From contig OY730228.1 of NCBI GenBank assembly GCA_963422565.1, positions 1,116,001-1,180,000 of the forward strand: a stretch of 64,000 nucleotides of DNA, in the 5' to 3' direction. Source of the stretch: G963422565 sp963422565 (GTDB taxonomy: Bacteria; Pseudomonadota; Alphaproteobacteria; MPNO01). Of the stretch, positions 28,006-36,359 are shown one piece after another. Each line of letters opens with the position of its first letter. Within the stretch, counting starts at the first letter, position 1. Position numbers and translations under genes: made by a program. The notes under the pieces were generated by a model. It did not search any database, had not been told where the DNA came from, and saw only the letters and a program-made list of their open reading frames with translations.

Positions 28006-29642
28006 GAAAATACGACGATCTCTGCGCCGCCGAGGCGCGCCCGACGCTCTCCTTCGATATCGCGGGCGAGCTTCCGGGCGCGGGGTATCCGGAACGGCTG
28101 AACGCCGCCCGCACCCTGCTCGAGGACGCGCTGGCGCGCGGCTGGGGGCCGCGCACCGCCTACTATCACCGGGACGAGACGGTCAGCTACGCCGATCTGC
28201 ACGACCGCGTCCACCGCTATGCGGACGCGATGCGCCGGCTCGGCGTCGCGCCCGGCGACCGGCTGCTGGTGCGGATCCCCGACCGGCCGGAGCTGATCTA
28301 CACCCTGCTCGCCGCCCATGCGGTGGGCGCGGTGGCGATCCCGACCTATGTCCAGCTTCGCGCCGGCGATCTGGTCTACCGGCTCGAGGATTCCGGGGCG
28401 CGCTTCGCCTTCGCCGCGGCAGATCTGCTGGACGAGCTCGCAGCCGCGGCCGAGTCCTGCCCGGAGGTAACCATCGTCGTCCTGCCCGAGGACCCGACCG
28501 GCCGGTTTCGCGCGCTCTCGGAGCTGCTGCCCGATGCGGCCCCGGCCGCGGTCTATCACGACAGCCATGCCGAGGAGCTGACGCTGATCCTCTACACCTC
28601 GGGGAGCACCGGGCGCCCCAAGGGAGCATGCCACGCCCATCGCGACATGATCGCCGCAGCCGACGCCTATTGGGGGGGATGCATCTCGCCGGCGTCGGGC
28701 GACGTGATCGGCGGCCCGCCGGCCGCCCCGTTCGCCCTGGGCTACGGGTTGTTCGTCATCTTCCCGGCACGGTTCGGCTCCTCGGCCGTGCTGGAGCCCG
28801 ACAAGTCGGTCGAGGCGTCGCTGGCGGCGATCGAACGCTTCGGCATCACCGTCTTCGCCGCCGTATCGAGCTATTTCGGGCTCCTTGCCTCGGCGATCGA
28901 GGAGGGCGGGCGCGATGTCTCCTCGATCCGACGCGCGTTGACCGGCGGCGAGCCCTTGTCGCCCGAGACCGAGCGAGCCTGGCTGGCGGCGGCCGGCGGC
29001 GTGCTCGAGCAGTTTCTCGGGACCTCGGAGATGTTTCACGTCTTCGTCGCCTCGAGCCGTCCGACCGAGCCCGCGCGGCCGTCGACGCTCGGCCGCGCGG
29101 TGCCGGGCTACGAGGTCGAGGCCGTGGATGCGGAGACGCTCGCCCCGGTGCCCGACGGCCGGCAGGGGCTGCTGGCAGTACGCGGACCCACCGGGGCCGT
29201 CTACTGGCGCAACCCGGAGAAGCAGGCCGAGCTGGTGCGGGGCGGCTGGAATGTCTTCCCCGATGTCGTGACCCGCGACGCCGAGGGCTTCTTCTCCTAT
29301 GTCGCCCGACACGACGAGATGATCGTGTCGGGCGGCTACAACATCTCGCCGATCGAGGTCGAGACCGCGCTGCTGCGGCACGAAGCGGTGGCCGAGTGCG
29401 CGGCCGTCGCCGCCCCCGACCCCACCGGCCGGCGCAACGCCATCGTCAAGGCCTATGTGGTGTTGGGCCCGGGCCATCGGGGCGGCGAGGCGATGGTCGC
29501 GGCGCTCCAGAATCACGCCAAGACGGTCGCGCCGCCCTATATGTATCCGCGCGCCGTGGCCTTCCTCGACGCCTTGCCGAAGACCCATAACGGCAAGGTG
29601 CTGCGCGCGGCGCTCCGCGCCCGCGCCGGGGCCGGAGACTGA
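28002..29642 (+). CDS. acyl-CoA ligase (benzoate-CoA ligase family)
   Basis: A 546-residue AMP-forming acid:CoA ligase. The P-loop reads LYTSGSTGRPKGACH near residue 198. A GEP-type adenylate motif (TGGEPLSPE) and the C-terminal hinge with GYNISPIEVE follow. KTHNGKVLRAALR at the end has the catalytic Lys. It resembles aryl-CoA ligases for benzoate-like or furoate-like acids. The start overlaps the racemase stop. It closes the catabolic cluster that opens with the Mo-hydroxylase; in the published furoate route a ligase of this family makes furoyl-CoA for a Mo-hydroxylase. Confidence 0.88.
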   Translation: MRKYDDLCAAEARPTLSFDIAGELPGAGYPERLNAARTLLEDALARGWGPRTAYYHRDETVSYADLHDRVHRYADAMRRLGVAPGDRLLVRIPDRPELIYTLLAAHAVGAVAIPTYVQLRAGDLVYRLEDSGARFAFAAADLLDELAAAAESCPEVTIVVLPEDPTGRFRALSELLPDAAPAAVYHDSHAEELTLILYTSGSTGRPKGACHAHRDMIAAADAYWGGCISPASGDVIGGPPAAPFALGYGLFVIFPARFGSSAVLEPDKSVEASLAAIERFGITVFAAVSSYFGLLASAIEEGGRDVSSIRRALTGGEPLSPETERAWLAAAGGVLEQFLGTSEMFHVFVASSRPTEPARPSTLGRAVPGYEVEAVDAETLAPVPDGRQGLLAVRGPTGAVYWRNPEKQAELVRGGWNVFPDVVTRDAEGFFSYVARHDEMIVSGGYNISPIEVETALLRHEAVAECAAVAAPDPTGRRNAIVKAYVVLGPGHRGGEAMVAALQNHAKTVAPPYMYPRAVAFLDALPKTHNGKVLRAALRARAGAGD

Positions 29643-29825
29643 CGGGGCGGCGCCTCCTTCTCCGCGCCGGCCGCCGCGTCGACGTTCGACCGACGAAGCT
29701 TCGCGACAGCGGGTGGCGACCGCAAAGCACATGGACCGGCAGACTCGAAGGTCGCGGAGAGGGGCAGGTGGAGGGGCCATCTCCCATCCGCCACCGCGAC
29801 GCCCTATGGTCTCGGGAATGTCGAC

Positions 29826-31088
29826 ATGGCGCAGACCGCCGGGCGCCGGCGGATGACGCGCGCGCCGGTATCGGGGCCGCGGATCGTGCTGAGCGTGCTG
29901 ATCCCGTTCGGGCTCGGTTACTATCTCTCCTATCTCTACCGAACGGTCAACGCGGTGATCTCGCCCGCGCTCGCGGCCGAGATCGGGCTGGGTCCGGCGC
30001 AGCTCGGCTTCGTCACCAGCGTCTATTTCATCGCCTTCGCAGCCTTCCAGATCCCGCTCGGTCTGCTGCTCGACCGTTACGGGCCGCGGCGTATCCAGGC
30101 CTGTCTTCTCGCCGTCGCCGCGCTCGGCGCGGGGCTGTTCGCGCACGCCGAGTCGCTATTGGTCCTCGGCATCGCCCGCGGGCTGATCGGGCTCGGCGTA
30201 TCGGCCTGCCTGATGGCCGCGCTCAAGGCCAACGCCGAGTGGTGGCCGCCCGAACGATTGCCGCTGGTCAACAACGTCATCGCCGCCTTCGGCAGCTTCG
30301 GCGCGCTCTCGGCGACGACGCCTGCGCAGCTCGTGCTGGAGGCGGCGGGCTGGCGGGCACTGTTCTGGGGGCTCGCCGCGCTCACCGCCGGGCTCGCGGT
30401 CCTTACCTGGGCGGCGGTGCCGGCGCAAGGTGGCGCGGCGCACCGCCCGACGGGGCGCGGCGACGGCCTCGCGGCGCTTCCGGGCATTGTCTCGAGCGGC
30501 TATTTCCGGCGCGTCGCCACGGTGCTGGCGGTCTGTCACGGCGCCTTCATGGTCTATCAGACGCTGTGGGCGGCGCCCTGGCTCAGGGATGTCGCCGGGC
30601 TCGATCCGCAGGGCGCGGCGGAGGTCCTGCTCCTGATCCAGCTCGGCATGTTCGTCGGCATCCTGGCCAACGGTCTTCTCGCCGACCGGCTCCAGCGGGT
30701 CGGGGTGCCGACGGAGCGCCTGGTCGCGGCCGGGCTCGGGCTCTGCACCGCGCTCCAGGCGCTGCTCGCCGCCGGCGTGACCTGGGCGGTGGGCCCGCTT
30801 TGGTTCGCCGTCGGGGTCACGACCGCCGCGGCCTATCTCTGTTTCGCGCTGCTCGCCCAGCGGTTCCCGCCGCAGGCGATCGGGCGGGTCGCGACCTCGG
30901 CCAACCTCGTCCTGTTCGTGCTCGCTTTCGTCTTCCAGTGGGGGATCGGCGCGGTCATCGGCCTGTTTCCGCCGGTTCCCGGCGGCGGTTACGCGCCGGC
31001 CGCGCATGCCGCGGCGTTCGGGATCCTGGTGGCGCTCCAGGCCGCGGCGCTGCTCTGGTTCGTCTGGCCGCGGCGGGGCGGGGCGTGA
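29826..31088 (+). CDS. MFS transporter
   Basis: A 420-residue carrier with 12 predicted membrane spans. The motif-A loop between spans 2 and 3 is GLLLDRYGPRRIQA near residue 78, as in drug/organic-acid MFS proteins, and SYLYRTVNAVISPALAAEIGL is characteristic of the nitrate/organic-anion-like branch. It ends with a GTGA overlap on the Nudix gene. Whether it belongs to the catabolic cluster is uncertain: a 183-base gap separates it from the ligase. An ATG 30 bases downstream is an alternative start. Confidence 0.85.
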   Translation: MAQTAGRRRMTRAPVSGPRIVLSVLIPFGLGYYLSYLYRTVNAVISPALAAEIGLGPAQLGFVTSVYFIAFAAFQIPLGLLLDRYGPRRIQACLLAVAALGAGLFAHAESLLVLGIARGLIGLGVSACLMAALKANAEWWPPERLPLVNNVIAAFGSFGALSATTPAQLVLEAAGWRALFWGLAALTAGLAVLTWAAVPAQGGAAHRPTGRGDGLAALPGIVSSGYFRRVATVLAVCHGAFMVYQTLWAAPWLRDVAGLDPQGAAEVLLLIQLGMFVGILANGLLADRLQRVGVPTERLVAAGLGLCTALQALLAAGVTWAVGPLWFAVGVTTAAAYLCFALLAQRFPPQAIGRVATSANLVLFVLAFVFQWGIGAVIGLFPPVPGGGYAPAAHAAAFGILVALQAAALLWFVWPRRGGA

Positions 31089-31522
31089 GCGGGGACGACC
31101 GCCTCTATCCGCGCCGGCCCTTCGTCGGCGTCGGGACGGTGGTCTTCCGGGGCGACGCGGTGCTTCTGGTCAAGCGCGCCAGGCCCCCCGCCTCCGAACG
31201 CTGGTCCATCCCGGGCGGTGCCCAGGAGATCGGCGAGACCGTGCGCGAGGCGGCGCTCCGCGAGCTCGCCGAGGAGACGGGGATCCGGGCGCGGATCCTC
31301 GGCCTGATCGACGTGGTCGACGGGATCGTCCGGGATCCGGCGGGACGGGTGCGCTACCACTACACCCTGGTCGATTTCGCCGCGATATGGGTCGGGGGGA
31401 CGGCGGAACCTGCGAGCGATGTCGCCGCGCTTCGCTGGACGCCGCTTGACGCGCTCGACGGCGTCCCGCTCTGGCGCGAGACCCGCCGCGTCATCGCCGC
31501 CGGCCGCGCCCTGCTCGGATGA
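31085..31522 (+). CDS. Nudix hydrolase
   Basis: A 145-residue pyrophosphohydrolase. The complete Nudix box runs from residue 45 to 67: Gly45, Glu51, Arg59-Glu60, Glu63-Glu64 and Gly66 all fit the consensus. The GTG start overlaps the stop of the MFS gene, so the two are translationally coupled. It is similar to ADP-ribose/NADH-type Nudix proteins; the substrate cannot be named. A strong hairpin terminator follows 16 bases after its stop. Confidence 0.9.
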   Translation: MSGDDRLYPRRPFVGVGTVVFRGDAVLLVKRARPPASERWSIPGGAQEIGETVREAALRELAEETGIRARILGLIDVVDGIVRDPAGRVRYHYTLVDFAAIWVGGTAEPASDVAALRWTPLDALDGVPLWRETRRVIAAGRALLG

Positions 31523-31538
31523 GGCGGCGGACGCGAAA

Positions 31539-31560
31539 GGGGCGGCCCGAAGGCCGCCCC
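31539..31560. terminator. hairpin terminator between Nudix and porin genes
   Basis: Perfect 9-bp stem GGGGCGGCC / GGCCGCCCC with a CGAA tetraloop, preceded by AAA and followed by TT. It lies between two convergent genes and can serve both directions, although the T-run on either side is short. Confidence 0.75.
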
Positions 31561-31605
31561 TTGGTGTTCCCGCATACCGGCTCGGCCGGCGCGGATACGC
31601 GGTTC

Positions 31606-32700
31606 CTAGAAGCTGAGGTTGATACCCGTCGTCGCGGCAAGGGCCTTATTCTTTTCGCCCCCAGTACCTTCTACGCTGGTGTGGATCAGGTTGAGATGCC
31701 ATTTGACGCCGGGGCCGAGGTTGTACGCATAGCTCATCATGCCAGCCTGCGTAAACGCCTTGCTACCGTCCGCATTGGCGTTGGCATAGGTCAAGCTGAC
31801 AGCGCTCGGCCCGAGGGAATACCTGGCGCCGACATCGATGATGGTACGGTTATCCTTGATATCCGACCACGAGCCAGCGACGCGAATCGGACCGTAATCG
31901 ACCCGCATCGCGACATTGAGCCGCTCGGGATTGTCGGCGTTGGCCGGTGCCGTTGAAGCAACCTTGGCGGTTTCGTATCCGACGGCCAGGCCGATGCCCG
32001 AGTCGCCGAAATTGCCGGAATAGTTGGCCGCCACGCCGACTCCGTCGTGGAGCTCATCGTCCCTGGCGAACACGCCGTCATCGTGCTCCACCGCATTCGG
32101 CGTATAGGAGAAGCCGACCTGGAACCCGTTGAAGCGGGGGGAGAAATAGCTGATCTTCTCGGGATCGCCGCTAATAACGCCCCCGACGGAGACATGGCTC
32201 GGAGAACCTGTTGTGTTCCCCTTGGAGGCCCATTCGAAGGCATCGAAGGACAGGTTCTGACCGACCTGGGTCGCCCAGCTTCCCGAGTAGCCGGCGACCA
32301 TCAGCCAGGCGACCGAATCGTCCTGCCCGAGCCTGAGCTCGCCGAACGCGCCGCTCAGCCTCACATACACCTCGTCGATCGTATCGCTGTCTTGTTCTCT
32401 TTTTCCGTCCAAGGTGTTTTTCCCACTGTCCTGGGAGATTTCAAGCTCGGCCCGCGCACTGACCCTCATGCCGTTCCCGAGGACCCCGCTGCCGTTGAAG
32501 AAGATCTCGCCGTCGTTGTGGATGTCGACCGACGCCCTGCCGGGATCGTCATCTTCGCTGAGGACAACGCCCACGATCTCATTCAGGTAACCGCCGAGCG
32601 AGAGCGTCGGCTTCGTCGCCTCATCCTGGGCCATCGCACCGGACGCCAGCGCGAGCGCGCCAGCGGCGGCCAGTGCCGTCGATGTCATAGATTTTCTCAT
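31606..32700 (-). CDS. outer-membrane porin (gram-negative porin family)
   Basis: A 364-residue trimeric-porin-like beta barrel. The signal peptide (TSTALAAAGALALASGAMA) ends before QDEATKPTLSLGGYLNEIVG, the first strand. Alternating hydrophobic/polar strands with few Cys follow, and the protein ends ...GINLSF with the C-terminal Phe needed for BAM-dependent insertion. EVYVRLSGAFGELRLGQDDS near residue 110 is a conserved porin segment. GGAGGGGCA precedes the ATG. Codon and base use is visibly less GC-rich than in neighbours, as often in highly expressed outer-membrane proteins. It is monocistronic. Confidence 0.92.
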   Translation of the reverse strand: MRKSMTSTALAAAGALALASGAMAQDEATKPTLSLGGYLNEIVGVVLSEDDDPGRASVDIHNDGEIFFNGSGVLGNGMRVSARAELEISQDSGKNTLDGKREQDSDTIDEVYVRLSGAFGELRLGQDDSVAWLMVAGYSGSWATQVGQNLSFDAFEWASKGNTTGSPSHVSVGGVISGDPEKISYFSPRFNGFQVGFSYTPNAVEHDDGVFARDDELHDGVGVAANYSGNFGDSGIGLAVGYETAKVASTAPANADNPERLNVAMRVDYGPIRVAGSWSDIKDNRTIIDVGARYSLGPSAVSLTYANANADGSKAFTQAGMMSYAYNLGPGVKWHLNLIHTSVEGTGGEKNKALAATTGINLSF

Positions 32701-32853
32701 TGCCCCTCCATCGGGTTGGTGATTGCCCGCGGCCGCAATCTGCGGCCCGCCGCGTCGGCCCGCGAGAGACGAACCGAGCGCCCGCCCTTGGTGCCCGCCG
32801 CGGCGCGGCGGGTCAATCGATACGCCGCGCGCCGCGGCGAAAAGGGCGGATCG

Positions 32854-32873
32854 CTGTTGCGTATATGCAACAG
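32854..32873. promoter_or_regulatory. palindromic candidate operator upstream of the porin
   Basis: CTGTTGCGTATATGCAACAG: 9 of 10 half-site pairs match, with a TATA centre. It lies about 155 bases upstream of the porin start codon, in DNA otherwise without AT-rich words. Size and symmetry suit a dimeric regulator; which one is unknown. Confidence 0.45.
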
Positions 32874-32995
32874 GCGAAGAAGGCGCGCTCCGGTCTTCGG
32901 CTTCCTCGGCATCCGGCAGGCGACTCTCCGCCCCGCAACCGCCTGCCCGAATTCCGCGATCGCGCCGACATGGCGGCGCACGGGACGGGTCGGAA

Positions 32996-33022
32996 CCCGC
33001 ATGACGTCTCCCGTCATGCGGG
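32996..33022. other. perfect 11-bp hairpin between tRNA-Thr and porin
   Basis: CCCGCATGACG / CGTCATGCGGG with a 5-base loop. It lies about 155 bases downstream of the tRNA on the tRNA's strand. No T-run follows, so it may be a processing or pause structure, or an exact protein-binding palindrome, rather than a classical terminator. Confidence 0.45.
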
Positions 33023-33178
33023 CACGGGGGGCAAGGGCGCCCGATGCCCGGACGCTCCTCGCGTGCGGGGCCGACATCCTGCGGGATCCGCGCTCCAGGG
33101 ACCGATCGGATGGGCTTGCCCGGTTCTCGTCCTAGGACGCGCCGAAACAGCGGACGAATACCGTCGGCGCTTGCGGGG

Positions 33179-33254
33179 TGGTGCCGCCTGTAGGACTCGA
33201 ACCTACGACCCCCGCATTACGAATGCGATGCTCTACCGGCTGAGCTAAGGCGGC
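33179..33254 (-). tRNA. tRNA-Thr (anticodon CGT)
   Basis: A complete cloverleaf on the minus strand. The acceptor stem is GCCGCC paired with GGCGGC, the D-arm holds AGCTCAGCCGGTAGAGC, and the anticodon loop is TTCGTAA giving CGT (codon ACG). The T-arm reads GTAGGTTCGAGTCCTAC. Discriminator A and an encoded CCA end make 76 bases in all. Confidence 0.96.
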
Positions 33255-33378
33255 CGCGCGAGGCGGCAGTATAGGCGATTCCGCCGCCGGCGCCACGCCG
33301 GCGCTTGCGGTCGGGGATTGCGGCGGGCGCGCCGCGGCGGCACCATGGCTCCGGCGCGGTCGGGGCGGGATACGGATC

Positions 33379-33801
33379 ATGGATCGAAGCGAGCTCGAGG
33401 CGGCGGCGGTCGCGTTCACCGAGGCGTTCAACCGCGACGATCTCGACGGGGTGATGCGCTGGTTCGCCGAGGACGCGGTCTATGACGAGTTCGACGGCGC
33501 GCGGCACCGCGGCACGACGGCGATCCGGGAGGCGTTCGCGCCGCAGTTCGCGGGCGCCTACGGGCGGCTCCGCTTCCACGAGGAGGACCTGTTCGTGGAC
33601 GCCGCCGCCGGCAAGGTGATGACGAGCTGGCTGCTGACGCTGGAGAAGGGCGGGCGGGCGGGCGGCTGGCGCGGCCTAGACCTGCTCCGTTTCCGGGACG
33701 GCAAGATCGTCGAGAAACAGACCTACGCCAAGACGCGGAAGCCGTTGCTGGAGAAGCGCGCCGAATCGGAACGCGTGCGCGAGGCGCTGGAGACGGCATG
33801 A
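33379..33801 (+). CDS. SnoaL-like / NTF2-fold protein
   Basis: A 140-residue single-domain protein of the SnoaL-like polyketide-cyclase/NTF2 fold. AFTEAFNRDDLDGVMRWFAEDAVY and RGTTAIREAFAP are the typical first helix-and-hairpin and second motif; the later GLDLLRFRDGKIVEKQTYAK is the family's closing hairpin. These folds serve as isomerases, hydratases or ligand-binding domains, and the sequence does not say which. It converges on the DUF3501 gene with a 9-base gap. Confidence 0.78.
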   Translation: MDRSELEAAAVAFTEAFNRDDLDGVMRWFAEDAVYDEFDGARHRGTTAIREAFAPQFAGAYGRLRFHEEDLFVDAAAGKVMTSWLLTLEKGGRAGGWRGLDLLRFRDGKIVEKQTYAKTRKPLLEKRAESERVREALETA

Positions 33802-33810
33802 GCCCGGCGT

Positions 33811-34407
33811 TCACGCCGCGTCCAGATCCTCGGCGAGCGTGGCGCGAACGGGCTCCGGGAGCAGCGCCATATGGCCGTAATTCGGGTGCTCGATACCGAT
33901 GACCGCCCGGGCGCGCGGGGTCCGGAACGCGGCCGCCGCCGCCTCGTCGAGCGCGAACCGGACGAACTGCACCGAGGACGCCTTGCCGTCGGCGGTGCTC
34001 CGCTCGACATCGTCCTCGGCCCGGCCATGGATCGCCGCCCCGCCGACGGTCAGCCTCATGCAGCGTTCGACCCCGCCGAGCCCGGCGAGGAGGCGCGCCC
34101 GGCGCGCCGGGTCGTCGATCTCGAACATCACCGTCGCGATCAGTTCGCGCCCCTGGGGGATCAACGGGTTGTAGGCAGCGAGCTCGTCGGCGATCTGCTC
34201 CTCGCCGCCCTTCTCGACATGCAGCATCTCGTGGACCTGGTACCACATTGTGCGGTAGTTCTCGAAATGGAAGGTCGCATGGGGTCCGACCGCGAGCCGG
34301 CGGCGGCGCTTGAGCGCCCGGATCTCGCGCTTGATCTCGCGGCGGCGCGCGGCATAGGCGTCCGTTCCAAGGATGTCGGCGCGGGTGATGGCGCGCCGGC
34401 CCGCCAT
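33811..34407 (-). CDS. DUF3501 family protein
   Basis: A 198-residue protein. The conserved family region FHFENYRTMWYQVHEMLHVE is at about residues 44-63. The family is repeatedly found beside rubrerythrin and a CCG-domain Fe-S protein, exactly as here, so it is thought to belong to an oxidative-stress module; its biochemical role is unknown. I chose the ATG at 34407, four bases after the stop of the upstream gene; an in-frame ATG at 34425 inside that gene is the alternative. Confidence 0.82.
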   Translation of the reverse strand: MAGRRAITRADILGTDAYAARRREIKREIRALKRRRRLAVGPHATFHFENYRTMWYQVHEMLHVEKGGEEQIADELAAYNPLIPQGRELIATVMFEIDDPARRARLLAGLGGVERCMRLTVGGAAIHGRAEDDVERSTADGKASSVQFVRFALDEAAAAAFRTPRARAVIGIEHPNYGHMALLPEPVRATLAEDLDAA

Positions 34408-34411
34408 CGCC

Positions 34412-35758
34412 TCAGCCGATCCCATAGGACCGCGCGACGATCTGGATGGGGTGGGGGATCGTCTCCGGCACCGCCGCCGCTTCGCCGTCCGCCTGGCGCG
34501 CCATCCCCTGGACGATATGCAGCCCAGCCAGCGGACATTCGGAGACCACATGGGCGCATCGCGACTCCAGCGCCCGGCGGGCCGCCGGGCGCCCGGTCTT
34601 GAGAGCGGTCTCGAAATTGGCCTTCATCATGCCCCAGGAGCCGCCATGCCCCGAGCAGCGCTCGATGACCGCGACCTCGGTGTCGGGCAGCAGACGCAGC
34701 AGATCGGCCGCCTTGGGGCCGATATTCTGGGCGCGGGAATGGCAGGAGAGATGGACCGCGATGCCGCCCTCGATCGGGGCGAGCCCCGGCGCCAGCCCCT
34801 CCTTGCGGGCGATGTCGACCACATATTCGCTGATGTCCCAACTCGCCGCCGCGAGCCGTTCCACGGCCTCGTCGCCGGGAAGCAGCAAGGGCCATTCGAA
34901 CTTGAGCATCAGCGCGCAGCTCGGGACCAGGGCGACGACATCGCGGCCCTCCGCGATCCAGGGCGCCAGCGCGGCCGAGACCGCTCGGGCATTCTCGGCG
35001 ACGCGCGCGAGGTCGCCCTGCTCGAGCTTGGGCATGCCGCAGCAGCGCGGATAGACCACCTCGGTCTCGACCCCGTTTCGCGCCAGCACCGCCTGGGCGG
35101 CATGGCCGATCTCGGGCGCGTTGTAGTTGGCGAAGCAGGTAGCGTAGATCACCGCCTTGCGACCGGCCGCCGGCGCCGAGGCGTCCACCGCGGGCGGGTC
35201 GGCGCGCGCCCCGGCCCGGAAGGTCCGGCGGTGGAAGGCGGGGAGCGCCGCGTCGCGGTCGATACCCAGCGTCCGCTCCATGACCGGGCGGGTCAGCCGG
35301 TTGCCGGTCCGGCCGGCCCAGTTGACCAGCGGCGCGGCCGGTGCGGCGAGCCGGCCGTTGCGGTCGGTCTCGGCCAACTGCCGGGCCGCAAGGCCGGACT
35401 TCCCGGCGCGGTGCGCGACCGCCCTGTAGCGCAGCATCAGATGCGGGAAATCGATGTCGAATTCATGCGGCGGCACGTAGGGGCATTTGGTCATGAAGCA
35501 CATGTCGCACAGCGTGCAGGCGTCGACGACCGACCCGAACCGGGCGCTGTCGACCCCGTCGAGCTCCATGGTCTCGGACTCGTCGATCAGGTCGAACAGC
35601 CGCGGGAAGGACTCGCACAGGTTGAAGCAGCGCCGGCAGCCGTGGCAGACATCGAAGACCCGCCGCATCTCCTCGTCCAGTGCCCCGGCATCGTAGAACT
35701 CGGGCTCGGTCCAGCCCAGAGGGCGACGGACCGGCGCGTCGAGACCGCCCTCACGCAT
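34412..35758 (-). CDS. (Fe-S)-binding protein with two CCG domains (GlpC/HdrB-like)
   Basis: A 448-residue cytoplasmic Fe-S oxidoreductase subunit. The N-terminal half carries two ferredoxin-type [4Fe-4S] motifs: CHGCRRCFNLCESFP near residue 38 and CTLCDMCFMTKCP near residue 80. The C-terminal half has CCG-type cysteine motifs: YPRCCGMPKLEQGD, and a second one in which the pair is CSG (VIERCSGHGGSWG). It lies between rubrerythrin and DUF3501 on one transcript. It probably passes electrons to rubrerythrin or a partner in peroxide reduction, which is inference from recurring neighbourhood. Confidence 0.85.
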   Translation of the reverse strand: MREGGLDAPVRRPLGWTEPEFYDAGALDEEMRRVFDVCHGCRRCFNLCESFPRLFDLIDESETMELDGVDSARFGSVVDACTLCDMCFMTKCPYVPPHEFDIDFPHLMLRYRAVAHRAGKSGLAARQLAETDRNGRLAAPAAPLVNWAGRTGNRLTRPVMERTLGIDRDAALPAFHRRTFRAGARADPPAVDASAPAAGRKAVIYATCFANYNAPEIGHAAQAVLARNGVETEVVYPRCCGMPKLEQGDLARVAENARAVSAALAPWIAEGRDVVALVPSCALMLKFEWPLLLPGDEAVERLAAASWDISEYVVDIARKEGLAPGLAPIEGGIAVHLSCHSRAQNIGPKAADLLRLLPDTEVAVIERCSGHGGSWGMMKANFETALKTGRPAARRALESRCAHVVSECPLAGLHIVQGMARQADGEAAAVPETIPHPIQIVARSYGIG

Positions 35759-35826
35759 TCTCCACCCTCCCCGTCCGGGCGGCGGGCGGAACCGCCGCCG
35801 GCGCCGCCGCGCCTCTCCGACCGGGT

Positions 35827-36246
35827 TCAGTCGAGCTCGCCGAGCGCCCTGGTGAACCGCCCGGCATGGGAGCGTTCGGCCTTGGCGAGGGTCTCGAACC
35901 AGTCGGCGATCTCCTCGAAACCCTCTTCGCGCGCGGTCCGCGCCATCCCCGGATACATGTCGGTATATTCGTGGGTCTCTCCGGCGACCGCCGCCTTGAG
36001 GTTGTTCGAGGTCGTGCCGATCGGCTGCCCGGTCGCGGGATCGCCCGTCTCCTCGAGATATTCGAGATGGCCGTGGGCGTGGCCTGTCTCGCCCTCCGCG
36101 GTCGAGCGGAAGACCGCGGCGACATCGTTATAGCCCTCGACATCCGCCTTCTGCGCGAAATAGAGATAGCGCCGGTTGGCTTGGGACTCCCCGGCGAAGG
36201 CGTCCTTCAGATTCTGCTCGGTTCTGGTTCCTGAGAGTGCGGGCAT
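35827..36246 (-). CDS. rubrerythrin (erythrin-type, no rubredoxin domain)
   Basis: A 139-residue ferritin-like diiron protein that reduces hydrogen peroxide. Metal-ligand helices are visible: FAGESQANRRYLYFAQKA near residue 17, EGETGHAHGHLEYL near residue 51, GETHEYTDMYPGMARTA near residue 89, and LAKAERSHAGRF near residue 120. The C-terminal rubredoxin domain of classical rubrerythrins is absent, so an outside electron donor is needed; the next gene is a good candidate. GGGAGGAGACC precedes the ATG. Upstream lies a sigma-70-like promoter with a palindromic operator beside it, then the irr gene. Confidence 0.93.
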   Translation of the reverse strand: MPALSGTRTEQNLKDAFAGESQANRRYLYFAQKADVEGYNDVAAVFRSTAEGETGHAHGHLEYLEETGDPATGQPIGTTSNNLKAAVAGETHEYTDMYPGMARTAREEGFEEIADWFETLAKAERSHAGRFTRALGELD

Positions 36247-36326
36247 GGTCTCCTCCCGATGCTGACATGACGGTTCCGCAGCCGTCGTCTTCGCGCCGGC
36301 TGCGGCGGGTTCGCGCGATGGCCCAG

Positions 36327-36355
36327 GATATACATGTTCACCCGGCGGCAGTCAA
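36327..36355 (-). promoter_or_regulatory. sigma-70-type promoter of the rubrerythrin operon
   Basis: On the minus strand, -35 TTGACT (36355-36350), a 17-base spacer, and -10 TATATC (36332-36327). The predicted start point is about 75 bases before the rubrerythrin ATG. It is the clearest consensus promoter in the window. Confidence 0.65.
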
Positions 36356-36359
36356 TAGC

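Larger units (their letters stand above)
32701..33178. other. porin upstream region and tRNA downstream region, no gene
   Basis: About 480 bases without a convincing gene. It contains a 20-base near-perfect palindrome (32854-32873) and an 11-bp perfect hairpin (32996-33022), both listed separately. A minus-strand open frame here ends exactly on the porin start codon but is Arg-rich and unlike any protein family. Transcription entering from the tRNA and initiating toward the porin both run on the minus strand. Confidence 0.5.

Noticed and set aside
32697..33077. Minus-strand frame ending on the porin start codon
   Set aside because: Arg-rich translation and no family; it runs through the palindrome and the porin leader.
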